Positions 1-8,025 of a stretch of 64,000 nt of DNA are shown piece by piece. Both the position numbers and the translations under genes were made by a program. The stretch comes from DATHBD01 sp035296325 (GTDB lineage: Bacteria; Actinomycetota; Actinomycetes; Mycobacteriales; Micromonosporaceae), in the NCBI GenBank assembly GCA_035296325.1, contig DATHBD010000051.1:310001-374000 (forward strand), written 5' to 3'. Positions within the stretch are counted from its first letter, which is position 1. Every line of letters starts with the position of its first letter. The notes under the pieces are model-generated. The model ran no database searches, had not been told where the DNA came from, and worked only from the letters and a program-made list of their open reading frames with translations.

Positions 1-281
1 CACCGGTCGTGCTCAAACCACAGCACCACCCGGTCGGCGTCGAGCGCGGCCATCAGCGCTGCCTCCTCGGCGCGCAGTCGGGCCAGCACCTCGGCCCGCG
101 GCAGGCCGTACGCCGCGCTGACGAACGCCGCACGCGCCTCGACGAAGCGATCCGGCGGCAGGTCGGGCAGGAGCCCTTGGCACACCGGGTCGGCGTAGGA
201 CAGATATCGACCGGGGAAGCCGGCTGCCGGAAGCTTGACCCGCAGGTCGTCCCCGCAGCGCAGGTGCACCACCGCGGTCAC
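1..281 (-). CDS. DUF1835-like protein, N-terminal part (cut by window edge)
   Basis: The minus strand below the AtpI-like gene is open to the window edge. It starts with a GTG at 281 whose GTGA overlaps the stop codon of the upstream gene. The 93 visible codons begin VTAVVHLRCGDDLRVKLP, followed by AAGFPGRYLSYADPVCQG and later VVLWFEHDR. The conserved N terminus, the 'YADPVCQG' segment and the 'W(F)EHD' segment are typical of DUF1835 proteins, whose function is unknown. The 4-bp overlap suggests it is translated together with the AtpI-like gene and glyA. The rest of the protein lies outside the window. Confidence 0.7.
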   Translation of the reverse strand, partial: MTAVVHLRCGDDLRVKLPAAGFPGRYLSYADPVCQGLLPDLPPDRFVEARAAFVSAAYGLPRAEVLARLRAEEAALMAALDADRVVLWFEHDR

Positions 282-700
282 GGTCGCGGCTCGATCTCCA
301 CGTACGGGATCTTGGCGCGGATCGTCCACACCGACTGTGCCGTACCCCAGGCGATGGTGCTGACGATGATGGCGACCCCCATCGGCGCCAGCCCGGCCCA
401 GCCGGTCCCGGCCACCCGCCACATCAGCACGCCGAGCAGCAGGTACTTCACGATGTACGTGGCCAGCGCGGCGATCATCACCTTGCTGGGATCGATCGCG
501 TCCACCCAGGCGACCATGACGCTCGACACGGTGTATCCGACTGCGACGAGCGCCACACCGAGCGCCGCGCCCAAGGCGCCGACCCCGCCGCGCAGCGCCC
601 AGCCGACGCCGATACCGAGAATGAACAGGACCCCGGACGCCGCCAGGCCGGACGGGAGGTGGCGGAGCCGGTGACGCAGGGCGCCGATCGTCACCGTCAT
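278..700 (-). CDS. small integral membrane protein, AtpI-like
   Basis: This 140-residue protein has four hydrophobic segments, roughly at residues 18-36, 40-62, 75-95 and 102-124, separated by short polar loops with an 'IDPSKVMIAALATYIVKY' stretch before the third helix. Size and layout resemble the actinobacterial ATP synthase subunit I-like proteins that often precede atpB, but the identification is loose. The ATG at 698-700 overlaps the glyA stop codon (ATGA), and its own stop overlaps the next gene. It is therefore likely the middle gene of a glyA-led transcription unit. Confidence 0.65.
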   Translation of the reverse strand: MTVTIGALRHRLRHLPSGLAASGVLFILGIGVGWALRGGVGALGAALGVALVAVGYTVSSVMVAWVDAIDPSKVMIAALATYIVKYLLLGVLMWRVAGTGWAGLAPMGVAIIVSTIAWGTAQSVWTIRAKIPYVEIEPRP

Positions 701-2025
701 CGTCGGCCGGCCATCGCGGACGGGGCGGGCTGCGACGACGGTGCGCCCGGCTCCGGGTACGCCGGGAACTGCCCGACCAACGTGGTCACCCGCTCCGCCA
801 CCTCACCCAACGTCGTCCGGCCGGGCCCGGTGGCTGGATCCGCGCGCACCGCACCGGCGATCAACGCCGCGACCTCCGCCATCTGTGGCTCGGTCATGCC
901 CTGCGTGGTGACCGACGGAGTGCCGACCCGGATGCCGGAGGCCACCATCGGCTTCTGCGGGTCGTACGGGATGGCGTTCTTGTTGAGCGTGATGCGAGCC
1001 AGATCACAGCGCTCCTCGGCCTCCCGGCCGGTGACGCCGAGCTGCTGCAGGTCGATCAGGGCGAGGTGGGTGTCGGTGCCGCCGGACACCGGCCGCATGC
1101 CTTCGGCGGCCAGCCCGGTGGTCAGCGCCTGAGCGTTCGCCACCACCTGCCTGGCGTACGCGCCGAACTCCGGCCGGGCGGCCTCCCGCAGTGCCACGGC
1201 CTTGGCCGCGATCACGTGCATCAACGGGCCACCCTGGGTGAACGGGAAAACCGCCTTGTCGATCCGCGACGCCAACTCGGCCCGGCACAGGATCATGCCG
1301 CCGCGTGGGCCGCGCAGCACCTTGTGCGTGGTGAAGCACACCACGTCGGCATGCGGCACCGGCGAGGGAATGGCGCCACCGGCGACCAGGCCGATGAAGT
1401 GCGCCGCGTCGACCATGAGGTAGGCGTTCACCTCGTCGGCGATCTCCCGGAACCGGGCGAAGTCGATCAGGCGTGGATAGGCGGTGGCGCCACAGATGAT
1501 CATCTTGGGGCGGTGCTCCAGCGCCAGGTCGCGGACCTGGTCGTAGTCGATCAGCTCGTTGTCCCGGCGCACCGGGTAACCGACCGTGTGAAACCACTTG
1601 CCGGAGAAGTTCACCTTGCTGCCGTGGGTGAGGTGACCGCCGTGCGGCAAATCCATTGCCAGCACGGTGTCCCCGGGCACCAGGAGCGCGGCGTACGCGG
1701 CGAGGTTGGCGCTCGCCCCGCTGTGCGGCTGCAGGTTGGCGTGCTCGGCACCGAAGAGCTCCCTGGCCCGCGCGATGCCCAGCTCCTCGGCCCGGTCGAC
1801 ATCCGCGCAGCCGCCGTAGTACCGCTTGCCGGGGTACCCCTCGGCGTACTTGTTCGTCAGCGTGGAGCCCAGCGCCGCCAGCACCGAGGGCGAGGTCAGG
1901 TTTTCACTCGCGATGAGCTGCAGGCCGCCGCGCAGCCGGGCGAGCTCGTCAAGGACCACGCTGGCGATCTCGGGGTCGGACTCGCGCAGCGCGGCGAAGT
2001 CGGGCCCCCAGTAGGTGTCGCTCAC
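697..2025 (-). CDS. glyA: serine hydroxymethyltransferase
   Basis: GlyA interconverts serine plus tetrahydrofolate with glycine plus 5,10-methylene-tetrahydrofolate, using PLP, and is the main source of one-carbon units. The 442-residue protein is full length. It shows the HSGASANLAAY cofactor-binding segment near residue 101, the MVDAAHFIGLVAGG motif near residue 204, and the PLP-lysine motif TTHKVLRGPRGG with the Schiff-base Lys at about 235. Its stop overlaps the start of the AtpI-like gene. A 9-bp inverted repeat lies just upstream (2043-2072). Confidence 0.97.
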   Translation of the reverse strand: MSDTYWGPDFAALRESDPEIASVVLDELARLRGGLQLIASENLTSPSVLAALGSTLTNKYAEGYPGKRYYGGCADVDRAEELGIARARELFGAEHANLQPHSGASANLAAYAALLVPGDTVLAMDLPHGGHLTHGSKVNFSGKWFHTVGYPVRRDNELIDYDQVRDLALEHRPKMIICGATAYPRLIDFARFREIADEVNAYLMVDAAHFIGLVAGGAIPSPVPHADVVCFTTHKVLRGPRGGMILCRAELASRIDKAVFPFTQGGPLMHVIAAKAVALREAARPEFGAYARQVVANAQALTTGLAAEGMRPVSGGTDTHLALIDLQQLGVTGREAEERCDLARITLNKNAIPYDPQKPMVASGIRVGTPSVTTQGMTEPQMAEVAALIAGAVRADPATGPGRTTLGEVAERVTTLVGQFPAYPEPGAPSSQPAPSAMAGRR

Positions 2026-2042
2026 CCCGGCAGTCTACGGCC

Positions 2043-2072
2043 GGGCCTGCGGACTCCGGCCCGCGCAGGCCC
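2043..2072. repeat. inverted repeat upstream of glyA
   Basis: GGGCCTGCG (2043-2051) and CGCAGGCCC (2064-2072) form a perfect 9-bp inverted repeat with a 12-base loop. It begins 18 bp before the glyA start, so it could form an RNA hairpin in the glyA leader or be an operator. There is no U-tract. In DNA this GC-rich, chance palindromes of this size are not rare, so function is uncertain. Confidence 0.35.
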
Positions 2073-2144
2073 AATGTCGGGTCCCGCCGGTCCCCCTGGG
2101 TGGGATCGGTCGTTCGGAGGAGACCAACGGGGCATGATGGCAGG

Positions 2145-3668
2145 GTGCGATGTCTCGTCACCGGCGCCACCGGGTATGTCGGCGGACGGCTTGTCCCCCG
2201 CCTGCTTGACGCCGGGCACCAGGTCCGGTGCGTCACGCGGTCGGCGCGCCGCCTACGCGACGTCCCGTGGGCCGGGGACGTGGAGATCGTCGAGGCTGAC
2301 GTCACCCGCGATGACCTGTCGGCTGCGATGGCCGACATTGACGTGGGGTACTACCTGATCCACTCCCTCGGCGCGGCGGACTTCGAGGAGCTGGACCGGC
2401 TCGGGGCGCAGCGGCTCAGCGCGGCGGCGGCGGCGTCGGCGGGCGTCGCCCGTCTGGTGTATCTCGGCGGACCGGACCCGGCCGAGGACGGCGAACCTGG
2501 CTCGGCGGCCGCCGGCCGCGCAACCGGCTCGGCGGCCGCCGGCAGCGCAGCGGGCTCCGCGCACCTCCGCTCGCGCACCGAGGTTGCCCGCATTCTGCTG
2601 GACGCCGAGGTCCCGACGATCGTGCTGCGCGCCGCCGTGATCATCGGATCCGGCTCCGCGTCCTTCGAGATGCTGCGGCACCTGACCGAGCGGCTACCGG
2701 TCATGGTGACCCCGCGCTGGGTACGCAACCGCATCCAGCCCATCGCCATCCGGGACGTGCTGCGCTACCTGGTGGCCTGCGCCGACCCGGCGGTCTTCCC
2801 CGCCGGGCTGAACCGGGGCTTCGACATCGGCGGCCCGGATGTGCTCACCTACGCGACGATGATGGGGCGGTACGCCTCCGTCGCGCAGCTACCGAGACGG
2901 ATCCTCCTGCCGGTACGGGCGTTGACGCCGGCGCTGTCGGCGCACTGGGTGGGCCTGGTGACGCCGGTGCCGGGGCGGATCGCCAAACCGCTGGTGGCCA
3001 GCCTCATCCACGAGGCGGTGTGCCGGGAGAAGGACATCGCCGCGTACCTGCCCGATCCGCCGGGTGGGCTGACCCGCTTCGACGAGGCGGTACGCCTGGC
3101 CCTGCGCAAGATCCGCGACGCCGACGTGGAGACCCGGTGGGCGAACGCCGCCGTGGCCGGCGCGCCGAGCGATCCGCTGCCCACCGATCCCGCATGGTCC
3201 GGTGGCACGGTCTACACCGACGAGCGCAGCGCCGCGGTGTCGGCGCCGCCCGAGCGCCTGTGGCGGGTGATCGAGTCGATCGGCGGGCAGCGGGGCTGGT
3301 ACTCCTTCCCCCTCGCCTGGTGGATCCGCGGCTGGCTGGACCGGCTGGTCGGCGGCGTCGGGCTGCGCCGCGGTCGGCGCGACCCGGACCGGCTGCTGGT
3401 CGGTGAGGCACTGGACTTCTGGCGGGTGGAAGAGGTCACGCCGGGGCGGCTGCTGCGGCTGCGCGCCGAGATGAAGCTTCCCGGGCGGGCCTGGTTGGAG
3501 ATGCGCGCCGACCCGGTGGAGGGCGGCGGCAGCCGGTACAGCCAGCGGGCCGTGTTTCTCCCCCGCGGCCTGGCCGGGCACGCGTACTGGGCGTCGGTCT
3601 GGCCGTTCCACGCCGCCGTCTTCGGCAGCATGGCCCGCACCATCGCCCGCACCGCCGAGCGCTCCTGA
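2145..3668 (+). CDS. NAD(P)-binding SDR/NmrA-like oxidoreductase with C-terminal DUF2867
   Basis: The N-terminal half is a Rossmann fold with the nucleotide-binding signature VTGATGYVGGRLV directly after the start. This is followed by an extended-SDR/NmrA-type body with D(I/V)GGPDVLTYATMM in the substrate region. The C-terminal roughly 150 residues (from TVYTDERSAAVSAPPERLW) match the DUF2867 type often fused to such domains. GTG 2145 is chosen because it places the Rossmann glycine motif at the N terminus (507 residues). An in-frame ATG at 2100 would add 15 unconserved residues. An Ala/Gly-rich 'GSAAAGRATGSAAAGSAAGSA' type loop interrupts the middle. The substrate is unknown. Confidence 0.85.
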   Translation: MRCLVTGATGYVGGRLVPRLLDAGHQVRCVTRSARRLRDVPWAGDVEIVEADVTRDDLSAAMADIDVGYYLIHSLGAADFEELDRLGAQRLSAAAAASAGVARLVYLGGPDPAEDGEPGSAAAGRATGSAAAGSAAGSAHLRSRTEVARILLDAEVPTIVLRAAVIIGSGSASFEMLRHLTERLPVMVTPRWVRNRIQPIAIRDVLRYLVACADPAVFPAGLNRGFDIGGPDVLTYATMMGRYASVAQLPRRILLPVRALTPALSAHWVGLVTPVPGRIAKPLVASLIHEAVCREKDIAAYLPDPPGGLTRFDEAVRLALRKIRDADVETRWANAAVAGAPSDPLPTDPAWSGGTVYTDERSAAVSAPPERLWRVIESIGGQRGWYSFPLAWWIRGWLDRLVGGVGLRRGRRDPDRLLVGEALDFWRVEEVTPGRLLRLRAEMKLPGRAWLEMRADPVEGGGSRYSQRAVFLPRGLAGHAYWASVWPFHAAVFGSMARTIARTAERS

Positions 3669-3691
3669 CCTTTCCGCAGTCCGCCGGCGGG

Positions 3692-4300
3692 TTACGGGCG
3701 GGAGGTCAGCAGGGCTGCGGCCAACGGGCCGACCGCATGCTCGATCCGGTCGGCGACCACGGAGAAGTACGCGTCGTCGCGGCCGTACGGGTCGTCGAGT
3801 TCGTCGGCGGGCTGCGGTGGGCGACCGGCACGCGCCTTGGCGACCGCGGCCACGAGCGCCACACCACGGGCATGGACCGCGTCCGGGTCCGGCGCGGCCG
3901 GGGGCAGCGCGGCGAAATCCACCTCGGGCAGCAGCCGCACGAACTCCAGCAGCAGGAACGTCCGGTCCGCGGCATCCGGGCGCAGGCCCAGGGCGAATTC
4001 CAGATGTTCCGCGGTCGCGGTGAGCACGAGATCCGACCCGTCGATGTACTCGGCGAGCAGCTTGCGCGCCCGGAACCCGCCCAGCTCACCGCCGCGCAGC
4101 TGGATCTGACGCGCCGCGCCGTCAGCCATCGGCTTGCCCTGGTGCCACCCGCCGGTGCCGCCACCGTGCACGTGCAGCACCTCATCGGCGCGCTCGCCGA
4201 TCAGCTCCCGGGCGGCGCGCACCAGCAGCCGCTCCGCCATCGGCGAGCGGCAGATGTTGCCCATGCAGACCTGCAGGACGGTGAACGGGGCCATCGTCAT
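3692..4300 (-). CDS. low-molecular-weight protein-tyrosine phosphatase family protein
   Basis: The P-loop motif C-M-G-N-I-C-R-S (CX5R) occupies residues 12-19, and the C-terminal DELDDPYGRDDAYF segment supplies the DP(Y) general-acid loop of LMW-PTPs. At 202 residues it is longer than the usual 150-165, with an insertion in the middle. It removes phosphate from phosphotyrosine, or in some relatives phosphoarginine or arsenate; the substrate here is unknown. Its start overlaps the tsaC stop (ATGA), a common arrangement in Gram-positive bacteria in which a tsaC/Sua5 gene is followed by such a phosphatase (compare YwlC-YwlE). Confidence 0.88.
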   Translation of the reverse strand: MTMAPFTVLQVCMGNICRSPMAERLLVRAARELIGERADEVLHVHGGGTGGWHQGKPMADGAARQIQLRGGELGGFRARKLLAEYIDGSDLVLTATAEHLEFALGLRPDAADRTFLLLEFVRLLPEVDFAALPPAAPDPDAVHARGVALVAAVAKARAGRPPQPADELDDPYGRDDAYFSVVADRIEHAVGPLAAALLTSRP

Positions 4301-4941
4301 CCGCCCGGTGCCTGCAGGTCCGGCACGACCTCGCGCAGCTTGAAGAAGGGCAGCGCCCCGAGCCGCACCACCATCGGCACATCACCACTGAGATCGACGA
4401 TCGTGCTCGCCTTGGTGTCGGCGCTCGGGCCGGCCTCGAGGTACACGCTCACCGCGTACCCGAGCTGCTCGCGCGCCTCGGTCGCCGTGTTGGCCGGCGG
4501 CAGCCCGCTCTTGTTGGCCGACGACACCGCCATCGGCCCGGTCTCCCGCAGCACCTCCAGCGCCACCGGGTGCAGCGGCATCCGGACGGCCACCGTGCCG
4601 TAGGTGTCGCCGAGGTCCCATTGCAGGCTGGGCGCGTGCTCCACCACGATGGTGAGCGCGCCCGGCCAGAACGCCTCCACCAGGTCGCGGGCGGCCTGCG
4701 GCAGCCCGTGCACCAGCCCGTCGAGCGTGTGCCGGGAGCCGATCAGGACCGGCGGGGGCTTGTCCCGACCCCGGCCCTTCGCGTTCTGCATGGCCGTGAC
4801 CGACCAGCTCTTGAACGCGTCCGCGCCCAGGCCGTACACCGTGTCGGTGGGCATCACGATCGAATCACCGCGCTTGACCGCCTCCACGGCGGCGGCGATG
4901 CCGCGGTCACGCTCGGCAATCCGGCTGCAGTCGTAGAGCAT
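4297..4941 (-). CDS. tsaC: L-threonylcarbamoyladenylate synthase (TsaC/Sua5/YrdC)
   Basis: This enzyme makes threonylcarbamoyl-AMP from threonine, bicarbonate and ATP, the first step of t6A37 modification of ANN-decoding tRNAs. The 214-residue protein has the YrdC signature MPTDTVYGLGADA near residue 30, followed by NAKGRGRDKPPPVLI, and FWPGALTIVVE, AVRMPLHPVAL and AVSSANKSGLPP further on. The open frame extends upstream to 5481, but ATG 4941 is chosen because it overlaps the prmC stop by one base (TGATG) and starts the family-conserved MLYDCS end. It is translationally coupled to prmC and to the phosphatase gene. Confidence 0.94.
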   Translation of the reverse strand: MLYDCSRIAERDRGIAAAVEAVKRGDSIVMPTDTVYGLGADAFKSWSVTAMQNAKGRGRDKPPPVLIGSRHTLDGLVHGLPQAARDLVEAFWPGALTIVVEHAPSLQWDLGDTYGTVAVRMPLHPVALEVLRETGPMAVSSANKSGLPPANTATEAREQLGYAVSVYLEAGPSADTKASTIVDLSGDVPMVVRLGALPFFKLREVVPDLQAPGG

Positions 4942-5867
4942 CACGGGGTGCAGTCTGCCAAACCCCCCACGGCCGGCCAGCGGCCGGTGGCGAATCGCGG
5001 CCGACCGGCCAGGTCGCGGTGGTCCGCCACGTCGGCGAAACCCGCCGTACGCAGCAGGTCGGGCACCGCCACCGGATGGGTGTCGTCGTGCTCCATGCCC
5101 AGCCAGCCACCGGATCGCAGCAGGCGCACCGCCTGCGGAATGACCTGACGGATCACCGCCAGGCCGTCCGGCCCCCCGAACACGGCCAGCGCGGGATCGT
5201 GCCCGGCCACCTCCGGCCCCACCGCCGCCCCGTCCGGCACGTATGGCGGGTTGCAGAGCACGACGTCCACATGGCCGACGAGGGCCGAGAGCACGCCGGG
5301 CTCCGTCACCGCGGCGATGTCGGCGGCGACGACCTCGATCGGCCGGTCGCCGCCGTCCGCCCGCAACGCCGCATTGCGCCGCAACCAGGACAGCGCCTGC
5401 TCGTCGCGTTCCACCGCGTACACGGTGGCGGTCGGGCATTCCTCGGCCACCGCCAGCGCGATGGCTCCGGACCCCGAGCACAGGTCGACCACCACCGGAG
5501 CGGCCAGTCCGGACAGCCGGGTCAGCGCCCAGTCGACGAGCAACTCGGTCTCCGGGCGGGGCACGAACACTCCGGGTCCGACGGCCAGGTCAAGGTTGCG
5601 GAACGGCGCTGTGCCGGTCAGATGCTGCAGCGGTACCCGGGTCGCCCGGCGGGTCACCAGCTCGCGGTACCGCTGGTGCTCCTCCGCGGTCAGCGCGTCG
5701 ACCAGCCGCAGCCGGCCCCTGGGCACGCCCAGCACGTGCGCCGCCAGCAACTCCGCGTCGACCCACGGCGAGTCCAGACCGGCATCTGTGAGCACCGCGA
5801 CCGCGGACACCAGAGCGGTACGCAGCGCGGTAGGCAGCTCGACTGAGGGCATCGGGGGACGGCTCAT
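4941..5867 (-). CDS. prmC: peptide chain release factor N5-glutamine methyltransferase
   Basis: PrmC methylates the glutamine of the GGQ motif in release factors using SAM. The 308-residue protein has the N-terminal helical domain (DSPWVDAELLAAHVLG), SAM motif I VVDLCSGSGAIALAVA, and the catalytic NPPY motif in VVLCNPPYVPDG. The start ATG 5867 gives a normal family length; the frame stays open to 6017 without conserved sequence. It sits between prfA (its substrate's gene, upstream) and tsaC, the classical prfA-prmC-tsaC order, with one small gene interposed. Confidence 0.95.
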   Translation of the reverse strand: MSRPPMPSVELPTALRTALVSAVAVLTDAGLDSPWVDAELLAAHVLGVPRGRLRLVDALTAEEHQRYRELVTRRATRVPLQHLTGTAPFRNLDLAVGPGVFVPRPETELLVDWALTRLSGLAAPVVVDLCSGSGAIALAVAEECPTATVYAVERDEQALSWLRRNAALRADGGDRPIEVVAADIAAVTEPGVLSALVGHVDVVLCNPPYVPDGAAVGPEVAGHDPALAVFGGPDGLAVIRQVIPQAVRLLRSGGWLGMEHDDTHPVAVPDLLRTAGFADVADHRDLAGRPRFATGRWPAVGGLADCTP

Positions 5868-5941
5868 CGACACCCCGTTATCATGGCGGGCCCCGCTGAA
5901 GGGCGTACCACTGGTGGGGCTGTCAACGCAGGCGGCTGAAC

Positions 5942-6157
5942 CTAGAGGCGACTGAGCGCGCGCTGCACCTCGTCGCGGACCCGGGCGCGCTCCCGGTCCT
6001 CGCAGACCGCGGCCCACGCGTTGGCCTTGGCGGTGGGGACCCGCTCCGGGCCGAGCACGGAGCGGCCGACCAGAAAGAGCAGGTCGGCGGCGGTGGAGAT
6101 CACGGCCCTGGGCGCCGCGGTGATATCGACGCCAGGCTGTCGTAGTGCTGTTGTCAT
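5942..6157 (-). CDS. small conserved helical protein between prfA and prmC
   Basis: This is a 71-residue protein from ATG 6157, preceded by the purine-rich GGGGGA at a good distance. It begins MTTALRQPGVDITAAP, has a hydrophobic centre (VISTAADLLFLVGRSVLG) and ends in a charged helix (DRERARVRDEVQRALSRL). It has no recognisable domain. Its position in a housekeeping operon between prfA and prmC and its clean ribosome-binding site support it as a real gene. An upstream extension to 6262 is possible but lacks a binding site. Confidence 0.55.
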   Translation of the reverse strand: MTTALRQPGVDITAAPRAVISTAADLLFLVGRSVLGPERVPTAKANAWAAVCEDRERARVRDEVQRALSRL

Positions 6158-6274
6158 CGCATCCCCCGGAACCCTGTCAACCCGGCTGTACGGTACCCCG
6201 TCATATCCTGACGGCGCCGCGTTTCCGCGATGTGACCTGGGCGTCAACACTGCGGGTGACATCCGATCGAGGGC

Positions 6275-7363
6275 TCAGCGCCGCTCGAGGTGCTCATCGC
6301 CGGCCAGCCGGGCCTGCCGGTCGGCGTCGGCCAGCGCGTCGAGGATGGCGTCCATCGCGCCGTCGAGCACCAGGTCGAGGTTGTATGCGGTGAAGTTGAT
6401 CCGGTGGTCGGAGATGCGGTTCTGCGGGTAGTTGTACGTCCGGATCCGCTCCGAGCGGTCCATCGTGCGGATCTGCGACCGGCGGGCGTCACCGGCGGCC
6501 GCCGCGGCCTGCTCCTCGGCCAGCGCGGTGAGCTTGGCGCGCAGGATGCGCATCGCCTTGTCCTTGTTCTGCAGTTGGGAGCGCTCGTTCTGGCAGGACG
6601 CCGCCACCCCGGTCGGCAGATGGGTGATCCGCACGGCCGAGTCGGTGGTGTTGACGCTCTGCCCCCCGGGGCCGGACGAACGGAACACGTCGATGCGCAG
6701 GTCGCTGGCATCGATCTCGAGCTCCGCCTCCTCCGTCTCGGGGGTGATGAGCACGCCGGCGGCACTGGTGTGGATACGGCCCTGGGACTCGGTGACCGGC
6801 ACGCGCTGCACCCGATGGACGCCGCCCTCCCACTTGAGTCGCGACCACACGCCGTACCCGCCCTCCGGCAGGCCCTTCGTCTTCACCGCGACCGCGATGT
6901 CCTTGTACCCGCCCAGGTCCGACTCCTGGGAGTCGATGACCTCCACCACCCAGCCCCGACGCTCGGCGTAGCGCAGGTACATCCGCAGCAGGTCACCGGC
7001 GAACAGGGCGGACTCCTCGCCACCCTCACCGGCCTTGATCTCGAGGATGACGTCCTTGGCGTCGTGCGGGTCCCGCGGCGCGAGCAGTTCGGCGAGGCGC
7101 GACTCGAGCATCGGGACCCGGGCCTCGATCTCGGCTGCCTCGACGGCGAACGCGGCGTCCTCGGCCGCCAGTTCCCGTGCGGCGTCCAGATCCGACTTCG
7201 CGGCGGCCAGCTCGCCGACGGTCTTCGCGATCGGGGTCAGCTCGGCGAACCGGCGGCCGACCTTGCGGGCCTGCGCCTGGTCCGCGTGGATCGCCGGGTC
7301 CGCGAGGCGTCCTTCGAGCTGGGTGTACTCGTCGAGGAGTGCCGTCAGACGATCGTTGCTCAT
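6275..7363 (-). CDS. prfA: peptide chain release factor 1
   Basis: RF1 terminates translation at UAA and UAG. The 362-residue sequence is full length. The stop-codon reading tripeptide PVT lies at 189-191 (VQRVPVTESQGRIHTSA), which marks RF1 rather than RF2 (SPF). The catalytic GGQ is at 233-235 (SSGPGGQSVNTTDSAVR). The N-terminal coiled domain and the EIKAGEGGEESALFAGDL segment are intact. It is the first gene of a minus-strand block continuing to prmC, whose product methylates this GGQ. About 140 bp without a gene separate it from rpmE. Confidence 0.97.
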   Translation of the reverse strand: MSNDRLTALLDEYTQLEGRLADPAIHADQAQARKVGRRFAELTPIAKTVGELAAAKSDLDAARELAAEDAAFAVEAAEIEARVPMLESRLAELLAPRDPHDAKDVILEIKAGEGGEESALFAGDLLRMYLRYAERRGWVVEVIDSQESDLGGYKDIAVAVKTKGLPEGGYGVWSRLKWEGGVHRVQRVPVTESQGRIHTSAAGVLITPETEEAELEIDASDLRIDVFRSSGPGGQSVNTTDSAVRITHLPTGVAASCQNERSQLQNKDKAMRILRAKLTALAEEQAAAAAGDARRSQIRTMDRSERIRTYNYPQNRISDHRINFTAYNLDLVLDGAMDAILDALADADRQARLAGDEHLERR

Positions 7364-7501
7364 TGCCTCTACCCTCTGCCTGCTGCTATATCTCCCGACC
7401 GCGGCCGGTGGCCGGGGCGGTCGGGTGTCACTGGTGCGGACACGACAACGGCGCCCGCCCGCCGCCCCGGGAGGCTGTGCGGAGCGAGCGCCGTAGCGCA
7501 G

Positions 7502-7738
7502 CTACTTGGGAGTCTTCTTGGCTTGCGCCGCCTGGACCTTCGCGTACTTCTGCTGGAACTTGGCGACCCGACCGGCGGTGTCGAGGACGCGCTGCTTGCC
7601 CGTGTAGAACGGGTGGCAGACGCTGCAGGTCTCGACGTGGATCGTGCCGTTCTTCGCCGTGCTCCGGGTCGTGAACGTGTTGCCGCAGGAACAGGTGACG
7701 TTGGTCTCCTGGTACTGCGGGTGAATTTCTGGCTTCAA
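7502..7738 (-). CDS. rpmE: 50S ribosomal protein L31, zinc-ribbon form
   Basis: The 78-residue protein starts at a TTG (7738) immediately before KPEIHPQYQETNVTCSCGN, the invariant L31 N terminus. GAGG in the preceding sequence is correctly spaced. The CSC...CSVC cysteines make this the zinc-binding C+ form, which in actinobacteria usually has a zinc-free paralogue elsewhere. The conserved HPFYTGKQRVLDTAGRVAKFQQKY follows. The position between rho and prfA is the standard actinobacterial order. Confidence 0.96.
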   Translation of the reverse strand: MKPEIHPQYQETNVTCSCGNTFTTRSTAKNGTIHVETCSVCHPFYTGKQRVLDTAGRVAKFQQKYAKVQAAQAKKTPK

Positions 7739-7895
7739 GGCCGCCGTCCTCTCGTGTGTGGTCGCCGGGTCGCCACAGTGGCGTGAACCGGAACCTGGCC
7801 GACGTATCAGTGTGCCACGGTGGCGACCGAGCACCTGATCCGGGATCCGAGCTGTCTAACGCCGTCGATCGGGGCGCTATTCCGGGCTCACCCCA

Positions 7896-7956
7896 TGATC
7901 CGGTAAACCGGTGGTGGTTGAGAAGCCTGTTCAGCGACCACGGGTTTACCTGATCA
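7896..7956 (-). terminator. hairpin terminator downstream of rho
   Basis: The arms at 7896-7909 (TGATCCGGTAAACC) and 7943-7956 (GGTTTACCTGATCA) pair at 13 of 14 positions around a 33-base loop that itself contains complementary GTGGT/ACCAC. It lies 70-130 bp beyond the rho stop and before rpmE. It lacks a T-run, as is usual for actinobacterial terminators, so it could also act as an RNA-stabilising hairpin. Confidence 0.55.
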
Positions 7957-8025
7957 CCGGGGGCACGGCAGACGCATCGGCGGGCCGTACGCTGGTCGCG
8001 TCCGGCCCGCCGATCGGTTGTCGCC

